Source of the DNA: Deltaproteobacteria bacterium
Lineage (GTDB): Bacteria; Desulfobacterota; Desulfomonilia; Desulfomonilales; Desulfomonilaceae
DNA length: 34,699 nt
Reading direction: 5' to 3'
NCBI GenBank assembly: GCA_026388665.1
Contig: JAPLJJ010000051.1
Coordinates: 1-34,699, forward strand
Part shown: positions 18,797-28,240 of the stretch, piece after piece
How the letters are laid out: every line of letters begins with the position of its first letter
Position numbering within the stretch: the first letter of the stretch is position 1
Position numbers and translations under genes: made by a program
Notes under the pieces: model-generated
What the model was told of the DNA's origin: nothing
Databases searched by the model: none
Seen by the model: the letters and a program-made list of their open reading frames with translations, nothing else

Positions 18797-20248
18797 TTAA
18801 GAGATTTTTCGTGGGAAGGACTCAATAAATTTCGGGCCAACCATGAACAACGCCGTCAAATAGAAACCTATGGTGATTACAACAGCAGGATGCAGTGTGA
18901 TTATAGGTTGTAATCCGAGGAACAGACCTAACGAAAGAGCCCCCAGTATAACTGGAAACAAGAAATCCTTTAAACGCACAAATCCAAAACTGATTCGGCA
19001 ATAGATGAAAGTCAAACACGCAATAAATAATTTGGTAAAAATGATTACCAGGCAAGCGCCTTCCAGCTTCATCATTGGAACCAAGGTAAAATTCAAGATA
19101 AAATTCACCACTGTTCCTGCAATTTGAAAGACCAACAATAGATTAGCGGCTCCTGCCACCATCATGACGTAAGAGAACAAATTGTTTTCGAAAGAGATGA
19201 GTATGGTCCAAACAAGGTACTTCTGCATCCAGACGGCGTCACCATACTCTGCAGGATAGATTAGACCAATTATCAGAGAGCTTTCAGAGTGAAGAAAAAA
19301 AAGAATGGGAAGAGCAATCGCCATAAGCCACTGGGCGTTCCTTCTGATCAAGTCCCCGGCTCGTTTTCTATCCTGCCACCAGAGTGTCGCCAATAAAGGA
19401 AAGATGACCCAACCTAGAAACTGCTCGGAACCCAGGATGGAAAGGGCGTCCAATATATTCCAGGTAGCGCTATAATACGCGACCCCATTCACTCCGGTTT
19501 GTTGCTCAAGAAAAAAGATGTTGGTTTTGTTATAGATCACACCGAGAATTTCTATCAGAGCGAAAACGAGAGAGGCTTTAAACATAGTGTTAACCGATGC
19601 CCACCAACTGGACAGATTCTGGGTTCTTGAATCTCCTTTTAGATAAATTTGATATCCCAAAACAATTCGAGTTATGCCTGAAACTAGTTTAAAAAGACTA
19701 ATGTAAATAGCGCCGAAACCTAGGACTGCGACAATAAACCCATACCCATAACTGGTTATTGATCCTGTCATCTTGATTCGAGCTTCCACATTTTGCCGGC
19801 CGCTTACCCTCAAACCTGCAAAAAAAGTTTCCGCCAAGGCCTCAACAGAGAATCCAAGACAAATCAGAGCTAGAACAGCGCTCAATTCAACAGATAACTT
19901 CTGTCGCCATGCGAAGAGGAGCACTCCGACAAAACAGAGTGCGAAAAGACCGAATTTGATTATTTGAACACTTATGATAAGTTTTTTTGCTTCAGGTCCT
20001 TTGAGATTTCCAAGCTTGGATACCAGAGGGTAATACAAACCGAATTGTATGATAGTCTGTATAACCGCGCCGCCAGCCATGGAATACATGACCTGTCCAT
20101 AGTCGGACGCGTTGATCCACGCTAGGTACAAAAAGAAAACAGTGCTTAGCAAACCCTCTACCGCCTGAGCTGAAAGCAGATAAGCCAGACGACTCAGGAT
20201 ACTGTCTTGACGCGTGGAGGAGGAGGCCAATTTATTGGAATTAAACAT
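18797..20248 (-). CDS. Polysaccharide flippase (Wzx/MOP-superfamily)
   Basis: This 483-residue integral membrane protein has about 12-14 hydrophobic helices distributed along its whole length. An N-terminal basic segment (QDSILSRLAYLLSAQAVEGLLS) is typical of Wzx/RfbX-like members of the MOP superfamily. These flip lipid-linked glycan units across the inner membrane. There is no dedicated glycan cluster around it; the nearest glycosyltransferase is about 8 kb away, so the substrate cannot be inferred. The ATG has an AGGAAG site. It is divergent from the MacB-type permease, and the shared upstream region contains two inverted repeats. Confidence 0.82.
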   Translation of the reverse strand: MFNSNKLASSSTRQDSILSRLAYLLSAQAVEGLLSTVFFLYLAWINASDYGQVMYSMAGGAVIQTIIQFGLYYPLVSKLGNLKGPEAKKLIISVQIIKFGLFALCFVGVLLFAWRQKLSVELSAVLALICLGFSVEALAETFFAGLRVSGRQNVEARIKMTGSITSYGYGFIVAVLGFGAIYISLFKLVSGITRIVLGYQIYLKGDSRTQNLSSWWASVNTMFKASLVFALIEILGVIYNKTNIFFLEQQTGVNGVAYYSATWNILDALSILGSEQFLGWVIFPLLATLWWQDRKRAGDLIRRNAQWLMAIALPILFFLHSESSLIIGLIYPAEYGDAVWMQKYLVWTILISFENNLFSYVMMVAGAANLLLVFQIAGTVVNFILNFTLVPMMKLEGACLVIIFTKLFIACLTFIYCRISFGFVRLKDFLFPVILGALSLGLFLGLQPIITLHPAVVITIGFYLTALFMVGPKFIESFPRKIS

Positions 20249-20259
20249 AAAACTTCCTG

Positions 20260-20299
20260 GAATCTCAGATTCTCATCCTCGGTTCCCACGGATGAACCG
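20260..20299. promoter_or_regulatory. Two short inverted repeats in the flippase/permease divergent region
   Basis: GAATCT-C-AGATTC (20260-20272) is a perfect 13-base palindrome with a one-base centre. CGGTTC-N8-GAACCG (20280-20299) is a second perfect inverted repeat 7 bases further on. They sit just upstream of the flippase start in the only divergent spacer here, so they are candidate operators. Confidence 0.35.
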
Positions 20300-20423
20300 A
20301 CAATTTAACATTTTGCTGAGGGTTTCGTAACCTTAATCCCAGAAAGGTTGAACTGCTTTCCATGAATACGTTATGTTATGCGGGATCTCAGAGAAAGCTC
20401 AGGCTAACCAGGAGTCAAACCCG

Positions 20424-21608
20424 TTGAAGATGGAAGACCTTTTAGTTATGTGCTGGCGTTCAGTGTTGCGGAATCGCCGACGTTACAAGGCTGTAATGAT
20501 CGGAATAGCGCTGGGCACAGCAGGTTTCATAGTCGTTCAAACAATGGGTGATTCTGTCGAAAAGAAAATGGGAGAGCATCTGGAATTGTTGGGTGAAGCC
20601 ACGGTTATGAAAGCGGTTTGGCGAAACGAAGAGAACTACCATCCTGGCGAATATCAAATGAGTGACGTAAAAAGACTAAGACGGATTCCTCACACGATGG
20701 CAGTTGCTCCAGTAGTCTCAATACCTGCTATAGACGCTTTTTTTGAGACCAATGAATGGAGCCCCGGATTAATAGGAGTTGATCAAGAATTTTGGTTGAC
20801 CCAGAGTTCGCAGTTACGGGAAGGGAGATTTATTGGAGCTACCGACGTAGTTGGTAGGAAGAATGTATGTGTACTCGGACAAAATGTCGCCAAAAACCTT
20901 TTTGGGAGAGAAAAACTGGTTGGAGAATTGGTCGGAGTTGGTAGTCTGAAATTTGAGGTAGTGGGTCTACTGGGTGGCGTTCAACAGAATGACCTCGAAA
21001 GATATATAATTATTCCGTTGACGACAGCTCAAAGACTGTTTTCAGGGTTGGAAAAGATTCGCGAAATCTATATTCGGGTAGATAACTGGAACGAGGTAGA
21101 GCCTGTCAGGGATAAAGCCCTAAAAATACTCAGAGAGACCCACAAGGGCTATGAGCAGGGAATAGAAATTACTTATTATCCGAGGAGAATTGAGAAAGTT
21201 AAATCCACGGTTTACATGGTGAAGCTCTTTGTTTACGCGGCCCTTGGGGTTACCATTCTATTAGGTGGGATAGGCATTATGGCCGTAATGCTGACAGCGG
21301 TTCAGGATCGTACCCGTGAAATTGGTCTAAGAAAAGCTTTGGGCGCAAAAGAAGATTTAATCCTCTTACAATTTCTTTTGGAAGCTGTGTTGATAAGTTT
21401 GATGGCTGGATGTATCGGAGTCATGATCGGCGTGTTCTCAGTTACGATTCTGAAAGGGCCGCTCGGAGTCGAGGTGTCAAAGGTTATGCTGATAGTCAGC
21501 ATAATGAGTGGAATAGTGTTTACTGCTTTCTTAGGGATTGCATCCGGGCTTTATCCGTCCATGAAGGCGAGCCGCATGGACTCAGTAACTGCTATGCGCT
21601 TTGAATGA
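20424..21608 (+). CDS. MacB/FtsX-type ABC transporter permease
   Basis: The protein is 394 residues if started at the TTG at 20424, which has AGGAG with a 9-base spacer; an in-frame ATG at 20373 has no ribosome site and an ATG at 20430 is also possible. It has an N-terminal transmembrane helix (about 21-38), a large extracytoplasmic MacB-PCD-like domain (about 40-255), then three C-terminal FtsX helices (about 270-390), with the cytoplasmic segment D-R-T-R-E-I-G-L-R-K-A-L-G-A-K that contacts the ATPase. The family moves lipoproteins, toxins or peptides, or acts by mechanotransmission. No ATPase gene is adjacent, so it must use one encoded elsewhere. It overlaps or abuts the DUF2062 gene. Confidence 0.85.
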   Translation: MKMEDLLVMCWRSVLRNRRRYKAVMIGIALGTAGFIVVQTMGDSVEKKMGEHLELLGEATVMKAVWRNEENYHPGEYQMSDVKRLRRIPHTMAVAPVVSIPAIDAFFETNEWSPGLIGVDQEFWLTQSSQLREGRFIGATDVVGRKNVCVLGQNVAKNLFGREKLVGELVGVGSLKFEVVGLLGGVQQNDLERYIIIPLTTAQRLFSGLEKIREIYIRVDNWNEVEPVRDKALKILRETHKGYEQGIEITYYPRRIEKVKSTVYMVKLFVYAALGVTILLGGIGIMAVMLTAVQDRTREIGLRKALGAKEDLILLQFLLEAVLISLMAGCIGVMIGVFSVTILKGPLGVEVSKVMLIVSIMSGIVFTAFLGIASGLYPSMKASRMDSVTAMRFE

Positions 21609-21612
21609 TTCC

Positions 21613-22233
21613 ATGAATGATTCGCAGGGTAAAAGAGAGACCGGCATCCTAGAGAGATATAGGACTCTTACCAATAAAATATACAACAACGTTATCCAGC
21701 CTCTTGTCACGTCTCGTAACGCGCCTCATTACGACGCACTTGGAGTCTCACTAGGTTTGATTATAGGATTTGGGGCTCCGCTTGGCAGCCACATGTTGGT
21801 TCTAGGTTTATTGAGATTGGTTCTCAAGTTCAACTTCATCGTCGCGTTTGGTTTCACATTTGTGGGAAACCCTCTGAACGTAATACCAATGTACTACGGC
21901 TATTATCTCCTTGGGTCGTTCGTGCTCGGGGAGTCAGCTTCACTGAGTTTTGAAAATTTTCAAACAGCGATCAACCCGGTCGTAGAAAGCAACTACTTTT
22001 GGGAATCAATGCTCACGTTTTTTAAGGTTGGGAGAACGACACTCATCCGATGGATAACAGCCGCAGTTCTGCTTGCCACAGTGTTCGGCATTCTAGGATA
22101 TGTTGTGACTTACGCGATTCAACGAAAAAGGTTACTTCGATCAGCCTTAAATCTTGACGTAGAGTACCGGGACCTGATCACGAAGTTGCGATCAAAAGAT
22201 TCTAAATCTGACCTTAGAGATCGGGGCGCATGA
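21613..22233 (+). CDS. DUF2062 membrane protein
   Basis: The protein is 206 residues from the ATG at 21613; a TTG at 21601 overlapping the upstream stop would add 4 residues. The core (ALGVSLGLIIGFGAPLGSH through VGNPLNVIPMYYGYYLLG) contains the conserved glycine-rich helix and G-N-P-L-N-x-x-P-M-Y-Y motif of the DUF2062 family, a membrane protein of unknown role. A third hydrophobic helix lies at about 155-178, followed by a basic cytoplasmic tail. It is co-directional with the MacB-type permease, which suggests a shared envelope function. The family function is not established. Confidence 0.8.
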   Translation: MNDSQGKRETGILERYRTLTNKIYNNVIQPLVTSRNAPHYDALGVSLGLIIGFGAPLGSHMLVLGLLRLVLKFNFIVAFGFTFVGNPLNVIPMYYGYYLLGSFVLGESASLSFENFQTAINPVVESNYFWESMLTFFKVGRTTLIRWITAAVLLATVFGILGYVVTYAIQRKRLLRSALNLDVEYRDLITKLRSKDSKSDLRDRGA

Positions 22234-22340
22234 ATGACGGATTATAATAAATTGGTCCCGAAAGAGAAAAGTCCCGATGAAAACGTTAATAGAACCTTCT
22301 CTTCCCTTTGAACAATAGCTCTTTACTCCAGGTTTATTGA

Positions 22341-24902
22341 ATGAAAGTCCTAGTCTTTATACTAAATCGTATTTGTAAACTTTCAGTTTCCTACCCATAT
22401 ATTATTGTGGCTGTTTTTACTGCGCTTGGGATCGCCGGATTTTGGTGTATGCCCCGCATCGTTATTAGTACGGATCTCATTTCCGGTATTGGGGAAACTG
22501 ATTCAATAATAACCTTAAGCAAGCAGAATAATGACATTTTTGGGGAACAGGATTCTTTAATAGTTGCTTTGGAATTTCCTGAGGCCCCTGGATCGGATCG
22601 CCTAAAGATATTATCGGAATTGGGCGAGGCAATCGGACAATTAACTGGAGTGAGAAGGGTCCGCTACCGATGGCTTGATCCCACCGATAAAGAACAGACC
22701 AAAGGCCTTTTCAAGAATTTCCTTCTCGGAATGAATGAGCGAGAACGAAAACAGGTTCAAAAAATCTTCAGTCCCCAGGGCATAAAAGATGCGGTCCGAC
22801 GCAACGTAAATCATCTTTTCCTGGTTGAAAACTCTTATTTGCAGGATCGTCTTTTGGAAGACCCTCTTGAACTGGGCCAGTTTGTGTCGCGCGCCATGGA
22901 AAAAAGGCTTGGTTCAATAAGCCTGACTGACATTTTTCTTCTTATTTCGAGTCCGGACAGCACTGTTTTCTTAATACAGGTTACACCTACCTTCCCGAGC
23001 CCGGACATTGTTCAAGGGAAACAATTGATGAATGCGCTGGTCAAATTGATTCCAGAAAAAATGCAAACCTTGGCCAGCCAGAATCAAACGATCAAAGAAA
23101 AGTTCAAGGATTTGAAATGGGACGTGACAGGAAAAACAGCGTTTCATCAGGAATCCGACAGAATATTTGATCAAGAGACATTTACAATCCTGATGTTTTC
23201 GTTTGCATCGGTTTGCCTACTGCTTGTGGCAGTTTACAGGAGCCTGTGGGCGGCGCTTGCTTTGATGGCCCCGATTGCCGCCGGAGTTGGTCCGAATTAT
23301 GGTTTGATCTATTTAAGTTATTCCGAGGTAAATCCAGTAGTAATGGGAGCGACCGGCGTACTGTTCGGACTTGGAACAGACTATGGAGTACACCTCTGGA
23401 ATCGCTTGAAGGGGGAAATGGAACAAGGGTTGGATGAAAATGATGCGCTGTTCCGCGTTTACGACATTACGGGACCTGCAATTATAACAGGCGCTATGAC
23501 CAGTATCCTCGCCTTTCTTTGTCTTTGTCTGTCGGATCAGCCTGCTATGGCGCAATTCGGATATGTGGGAGCGACTGGTCTACTATTGACACTTGTTTCA
23601 ACGTTATTTCTGTTTCCAAGTATAGTTACGATACTCCGCCGTCGTAATCTCAAGCTAATGCCGACAATGCATGTGTCTTTCAAGGCGTTTTCCGGCTTGT
23701 ACAAAAATCGACCTGTGACAATTCTAATAACTTCAGTGGTTGTTCTGATCGTAAGCTCAGTGGCAGCCTCTCGACTCACATATGAAAACGACCTTTTCAA
23801 AGTGTTCCTGGCTCGTGGAATGGAGTCGATGTCTGTTTCCAACAAGATATCACAGAAGTTCCACGCAAATTTTTCTCAACCGACACTGCTCTCATTCGAT
23901 GTTGACAATGTTCAGGATGGTCTCGTCATTCAAAGGAAAATCGACAAGGCTCTTGAACAACTAATGGAGAAGTCTAACGAAATTTCGTCTTTTGACTCTG
24001 TTTCATATTTGATGTCTCCGGAACAGGTTCGTTCGGCAAATTTGGCGGCTATTTCAGCAATTCTAAATTCTTGGCCCGCACTCCAAAAAGTATTTGAAAC
24101 AGCGGTAAATGATTCAATATTGTCGGACCAGGCCCGAAAGTTCATGGAACAGACTTTTCAGGGCACTGAGAGACTATTATCTGATTTGAAATCAAGTTCT
24201 GATCGTTTCCAAGAACATTCTTCATTGGAAAGGTCATGGTACATGGCCCTGATAAACGGTCGTTACCGTTTTCTTACCCAAATACGTTATTCGGAAAGGG
24301 TGACTGATCCGAAAACCTTAAAGTCCATGGATACTAAAGTCCTGGACGCTGTCAAAAATGTTGGCGCTGATGTAAAAATATCAGGTTCACGCCAAGTCAT
24401 GTCGGAAATACTCTCGGGACTTGTATCTGAGTTGGTAAGATTAAGCGCTTATGTATTCGTAGCGTCTCTAATATTCTTTTTTGTTGTTATTCGGAGTTTT
24501 GCGGGCGTGACTCTGAGCATGATCCCCATGCTGGGCGCGTTCAGTGTTACGCTTGGGCTGGCCGGATTGATGGGATATGGTTTACCTTTCTCTATTGTGG
24601 GGGTGGCTCCGCTTATCTTTGGCTTAGGAATGGATAATGGAGTTCATGTCGTTATGGGCAGCTTATCAGAAGATGGGGGAGGTGTGGTTGAGACAATGGA
24701 TCACGTTACACGCCCGATCATTTTTACATCGCTTACTAACGTAATGGGCTTTGTTGCAATGCTTACGTCCAAGCATTACTCCATGGAATTCTTGGGATGG
24801 GCCATAGTGATAGCGATGATTGCCGCGGTCGCGTTTACACTCACGACACTACCCGCTATTCTCCTGTTGCTGGAAAAAAGAAAAATAGCGATACCGAGTT
24901 AA
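22341..24902 (+). CDS. MMPL/RND-superfamily transporter
   Basis: This is a complete 853-residue RND protein with the duplicated MMPL plan. It has one helix at about 19-41, an extracytoplasmic domain to about 275, a helix bundle at about 280-430, a helix at about 458-480, a second extracytoplasmic domain to about 695, and a last bundle to the end. The acidic residues of the proton path are D347 (G-L-G-T-D-Y-G-V-H) and D765 (G-L-G-M-D-N-G-V-H), one in each half. Relatives export lipids or hopanoids or lack known substrates. The ribosome site before the ATG is weak. It lies 107 bases after the DUF2062 gene and is the second MMPL gene in the window. Confidence 0.92.
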   Translation: MKVLVFILNRICKLSVSYPYIIVAVFTALGIAGFWCMPRIVISTDLISGIGETDSIITLSKQNNDIFGEQDSLIVALEFPEAPGSDRLKILSELGEAIGQLTGVRRVRYRWLDPTDKEQTKGLFKNFLLGMNERERKQVQKIFSPQGIKDAVRRNVNHLFLVENSYLQDRLLEDPLELGQFVSRAMEKRLGSISLTDIFLLISSPDSTVFLIQVTPTFPSPDIVQGKQLMNALVKLIPEKMQTLASQNQTIKEKFKDLKWDVTGKTAFHQESDRIFDQETFTILMFSFASVCLLLVAVYRSLWAALALMAPIAAGVGPNYGLIYLSYSEVNPVVMGATGVLFGLGTDYGVHLWNRLKGEMEQGLDENDALFRVYDITGPAIITGAMTSILAFLCLCLSDQPAMAQFGYVGATGLLLTLVSTLFLFPSIVTILRRRNLKLMPTMHVSFKAFSGLYKNRPVTILITSVVVLIVSSVAASRLTYENDLFKVFLARGMESMSVSNKISQKFHANFSQPTLLSFDVDNVQDGLVIQRKIDKALEQLMEKSNEISSFDSVSYLMSPEQVRSANLAAISAILNSWPALQKVFETAVNDSILSDQARKFMEQTFQGTERLLSDLKSSSDRFQEHSSLERSWYMALINGRYRFLTQIRYSERVTDPKTLKSMDTKVLDAVKNVGADVKISGSRQVMSEILSGLVSELVRLSAYVFVASLIFFFVVIRSFAGVTLSMIPMLGAFSVTLGLAGLMGYGLPFSIVGVAPLIFGLGMDNGVHVVMGSLSEDGGGVVETMDHVTRPIIFTSLTNVMGFVAMLTSKHYSMEFLGWAIVIAMIAAVAFTLTTLPAILLLLEKRKIAIPS

Positions 24903-25127
24903 TGAGACTGATCTGAGAGCCTATATCCAGGAACCTCCGCCGAATTTCCTCGAAGTGGCTAATCAACAAATTCCACTGTTACGAAAACGAAGTGGGGCGA
25001 AACTGGTGGACCTTAAGTGGCTCAAAATTTGAATCTTCGAAGACATGTCCTTGCGGTTTTAACTACGACTGAAACAAGTCACGTTTCAGTGAGTAACTAA
25101 TCACTAAGCGAATTGATATTACTGTAG
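24903..25127. other. Convergent intergenic region with inverted repeat
   Basis: This non-coding spacer lies between the MMPL transporter and the oxidoreductase, which are transcribed toward each other. A perfect 8-bp stem ACTGAAAC (25068-25075) pairs with GTTTCAGT (25083-25090) across a 7-base loop. It has no T-run, so it is only a weak terminator candidate for the minus-strand operon. The sequence around 25000-25045 has three AAGTGG words and a GTGGCTCAAAATTTGAA segment resembling the end of an IS21-type element; this could be chance. Confidence 0.4.
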
Positions 25128-26948
25128 CTACACGAGTCCCTGACTGTTTACCATGCTTGTCGACTCGGGTAATTCCTTTTTTTCCGGGGGCCTACCCATT
25201 TCATCCCAGCCCCTAGCTTTGTAGTAATCTGTCAGTAGTTGCTGCATCTGCTCTTCGGTGATAACTTTACCCGTTTCGGGTAGGGCTTCGGTCGAGAAGC
25301 GTTTTGGGAGTTTGTCTTCTGCGAGGGTTAGTCCCTCCTGCAAGTTAAATCGCCGAGTATCGTCCGTAATGCTCCTAGCGATGGCCTTCATGGCCTCTTG
25401 GGTCAACTCAAGCCCAGTGATCGCCTTGATCATGGTAGCCAATTCTTCCCACTGGTACAGATCGCGATAAAAACGGCAAAGAATAAGAGCGTCAAAAAAA
25501 GTGAGCCTATCTTCCCATTCTACGAACATCTCAGCTTTGCCGGAAATTTGCTCCGGGTCAATCATTTTGGATAGCTCAGGCTTATAGAAGGTGGCGCGGA
25601 GATGGCACGCCCCACGATCCGAAGTACCGTAGGCCAATCCCATGCCTTTGAGTACTCGGGGATCATACCCGGCCGGTTCAAGTCCTTTTACATGAATGGC
25701 CTGATCTTCCATGTCCCACTCTTTTGCAACAAACTTGATACCATTGGCCAATGTGTCTCCTATACCGCGACGGTAAGCTATATCTTTGAGTAGCGCCGCA
25801 ATCTGATCGACTTGGCCATAATCAATGTCGTAGTCTATTTTTCGTTGCCGGGACGCCTCAATAGTAAGTGCCGCTAGGTTGCCTGCGCTCATGGTGTCTA
25901 ATCCAAGTCGATCACAGAGGTCATTAAGATAGGCGATTTCTTCAATTGAATCCACCTCGCATAGCCCACCAAACGCATATATGGTCTCGTATTCCGGCCC
26001 CTCGATAGTTAGTCCCTTGTGCCGCCCCTCTTTTACTGTAGCCAACCGCCCGCACCCTATGAAACATTTCCTGCAGGCATGAGGTTTTACGTCGCAACGG
26101 CTGTGTAAGGCCGTGGCGTTTATACTTTCACGATGCTCCGCAGTGCCCTTCTTCCAATATCGAGTAGGGAAGCTCCCTACGTTGCTCATGATGTCGACCA
26201 TCATAGGTGTGCCCATACTCTTGTAAGCTTTAACACCCGGGTTATCTTTGGCTCGTTGGGCGACATCTTTAGCAAAACTCTTGGCCAAATCGGGGTCGGC
26301 TACCTCCTTTTTGCAATTACCCCAAAAAGCAATGGCCTTGATCTTTTTGGATCCCATAACCGCCCCGATCCCAGTGCGACCGGCAGACCGCCAATAGTCG
26401 TTTTCAATGACAGCGAAGCTGGCGGTATTTTCCCCGGCGGGTCCAATGACAACTACACCGCAGTTTTTGGCTTCAGGTCTATTTTCCTTGATCCATGCCT
26501 TGATACGGTCTTCCGTTTCATAAGTTTCTAGACCCCAAAGGTCATTTGCCGGGTGAAAATGAACCGTTTTTTCACATACTTCAAGCCAAACTGGTTCCTC
26601 ACTTGCTCCATGGATCATCACCGCGTCAAAGCCCGTTACAGCCATGTAGTCAGCCACTGTCCCGCCTGAGTATGATTCGGCGTAATAGCCCGTCTGGGGA
26701 GACTTCGTGTAGATGCCGTGACGGCAACTACCCCAAATGCCTGTGCCGCTTACCGGGCCGGAAGCGAGAATAAGGTGATTTTCAGGGCTCAGAGGGGCCA
26801 CTCCTGGGGGGTTGTGTAATAGCAACAAATGGGTTGCGAGCCCTTTGCCCCCGAGGGTCCTTCGTAAAACGCTATCCGAAATTATCTTCAAGTCAAAACC
26901 TCTGTACGTGGCGTTGACTCTGAGAACCATATTATAGAAACCAAACAT
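25128..26948 (-). CDS. Aldehyde:ferredoxin oxidoreductase (tungsten/molybdenum pterin enzyme)
   Basis: This is a 606-residue enzyme of the AOR family, the usual length. The [4Fe-4S] cysteines are C292-x2-C295-x3-C299, with C491 as the fourth, matching the spacing of archaeal AOR. N-terminal segments L-A-S-G-P-V-S-G-T-G and G-R-T-G-I-G-A-V-M-G belong to the tungstopterin domain. It oxidises an aldehyde to the carboxylate in the cytoplasm and reduces ferredoxin, with a tungsten (or molybdenum) bis-pterin cofactor. The ATG has a GGAG site 8 bases upstream. It follows the alcohol dehydrogenase by 93 bases at the end of the operon and would use the aldehyde that enzyme makes. The substrate is unknown. 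Confidence 0.95.
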   Translation of the reverse strand: MFGFYNMVLRVNATYRGFDLKIISDSVLRRTLGGKGLATHLLLLHNPPGVAPLSPENHLILASGPVSGTGIWGSCRHGIYTKSPQTGYYAESYSGGTVADYMAVTGFDAVMIHGASEEPVWLEVCEKTVHFHPANDLWGLETYETEDRIKAWIKENRPEAKNCGVVVIGPAGENTASFAVIENDYWRSAGRTGIGAVMGSKKIKAIAFWGNCKKEVADPDLAKSFAKDVAQRAKDNPGVKAYKSMGTPMMVDIMSNVGSFPTRYWKKGTAEHRESINATALHSRCDVKPHACRKCFIGCGRLATVKEGRHKGLTIEGPEYETIYAFGGLCEVDSIEEIAYLNDLCDRLGLDTMSAGNLAALTIEASRQRKIDYDIDYGQVDQIAALLKDIAYRRGIGDTLANGIKFVAKEWDMEDQAIHVKGLEPAGYDPRVLKGMGLAYGTSDRGACHLRATFYKPELSKMIDPEQISGKAEMFVEWEDRLTFFDALILCRFYRDLYQWEELATMIKAITGLELTQEAMKAIARSITDDTRRFNLQEGLTLAEDKLPKRFSTEALPETGKVITEEQMQQLLTDYYKARGWDEMGRPPEKKELPESTSMVNSQGLV

Positions 26949-26977
26949 GGGTCACTCTCCGCGTGAGTAGCTGCCTT

Positions 26978-27001
26978 GGGCTGGTTTTTTTGAATCAGCC
27001 C
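26978..27001 (-). other. Intercistronic hairpin between alcohol dehydrogenase and AOR genes
   Basis: GGGCTG (26978-26983) and CAGCCC (26996-27001) form an inverted repeat around an A/T-rich loop on the transcribed strand. It has no T-tract after the stem, so it may stabilise or process the message rather than end it. The two genes are otherwise in one unit. Confidence 0.4.
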
Positions 27002-27041
27002 GGTCCCAAAACACTTGTCGGTTCTTGGTTTTGAACTTTCT

Positions 27042-28199
27042 CTACAACACTTGTCGATAGATCTCCTCGGCATCCTCAAGTTTCAGTTCTCTAGGGTTGT
27101 TTGCCAAAAGCCGGGTGACCTTCATTACACCCTTGGCTAAGGAAGGAATATCCTCAGCCTTAACCCCAAACCCACTCAACGATTTGGGGATCTTAAGGTC
27201 TGCAGCCAAATTTCGAAGGCTCTCCACAGCAACTTTGGCAGCCTGCCGTTCGCTCAGTCCCAGGGTATTTTCGCCGAAGGCCTGCGCCATGTGCGCAAAC
27301 TTAGTAAGATTGCCCAGCATGTTGAATTCCATGACCGGCGCAAGCATGATACTGTTTGCTACACCGTGTGGTATGTGAAATTCCGCCCCTATCGGATATG
27401 CGAACGCGTGGACTGCCGTGACACCTGCATTGGCAAACGCCATACCTGCCAGAAGGCTTCCCTGAAGCATCTTGGCCCGTGCTTCCAGGTTGGAGCCGTT
27501 GGCGAAGGCAGTGCGAATGTGCTTAGAAATTAACGTCATAGCTTCCTGAGCCAACATATCAGTGAATGACGTGGCATTCTTTGATGTGTAGGCTTCCACG
27601 GCATGAATCAAGGCATCCATGCCGGTGGCGGCAGTGATTGCCGCGGGTAGGCCAAGTGTTAATTCTGGATCCAAGAGAGCCACTGCTGGGAATAAATGTG
27701 GACTGACAATTCCCTTTTTTAGTTTCTCATGATGATCTGAGAGTATAGCGATTGGTGTGACCTCACTACCGGTTCCGGCGGTGGTAGGCGCAAGAATAGT
27801 TGTAAGCCCAGGGTTAGGCACCAGATCTATTCCAAAGTATGTGCTTACAGGCTCCGTATTCGTCACCAATATGGAGGCCACCTTTGCAATGTCCAAAGAA
27901 GATCCGCCTCCGATCCCCAAAATTAGATCTGCGCCCGCATCTCTGACGCATTGTGCAGCTTGAGAGGCAATCTCAAAGGGCGGGTCTGGTTCTACGCTGT
28001 CAAAGCAATGCACGGAACATCCGGCTTTAATCAATAATTCCTCGAAACGGCCACAAATACCTGATTGCACTAGGCCAGGATCGGTTATGATCATGACACT
28101 TTTCTTAGAGAATCGCATAACCTCGTCCGCAATCTTGTTGGATGCGCCCGTGCCCATAATTATTCGAGGTGTAGTCTGAAAAATGTTCACTTTATTCAT
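27042..28199 (-). CDS. Iron-containing (group III) alcohol dehydrogenase
   Basis: This 385-residue protein has the NAD(P)-binding G97-G-G-S-S-L-D103 motif. All four metal ligands of the family are present: D195, H199, H264 and H278, at FucO/AdhB-like spacing. It oxidises a primary alcohol to the aldehyde, or runs in reverse, in the cytoplasm. The ATG has AGGAAGG about 9-10 bases upstream. It lies 41 bases after livF and before the aldehyde:ferredoxin oxidoreductase, so the pair would convert alcohol to acid. Substrate specificity cannot be read from sequence. Confidence 0.93.
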   Translation of the reverse strand: MNKVNIFQTTPRIIMGTGASNKIADEVMRFSKKSVMIITDPGLVQSGICGRFEELLIKAGCSVHCFDSVEPDPPFEIASQAAQCVRDAGADLILGIGGGSSLDIAKVASILVTNTEPVSTYFGIDLVPNPGLTTILAPTTAGTGSEVTPIAILSDHHEKLKKGIVSPHLFPAVALLDPELTLGLPAAITAATGMDALIHAVEAYTSKNATSFTDMLAQEAMTLISKHIRTAFANGSNLEARAKMLQGSLLAGMAFANAGVTAVHAFAYPIGAEFHIPHGVANSIMLAPVMEFNMLGNLTKFAHMAQAFGENTLGLSERQAAKVAVESLRNLAADLKIPKSLSGFGVKAEDIPSLAKGVMKVTRLLANNPRELKLEDAEEIYRQVL

Positions 28200-28240
28200 C
28201 GGTAATTACCTTCCTGACTTGTTTGTGGCGTGGACCATGC

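Noticed and set aside
25068-25090. Perfect 8-bp inverted repeat as a firm terminator of the AOR operon
   Set aside because: There is no T-run on either strand after the stem, so it is only mentioned within the spacer entry.
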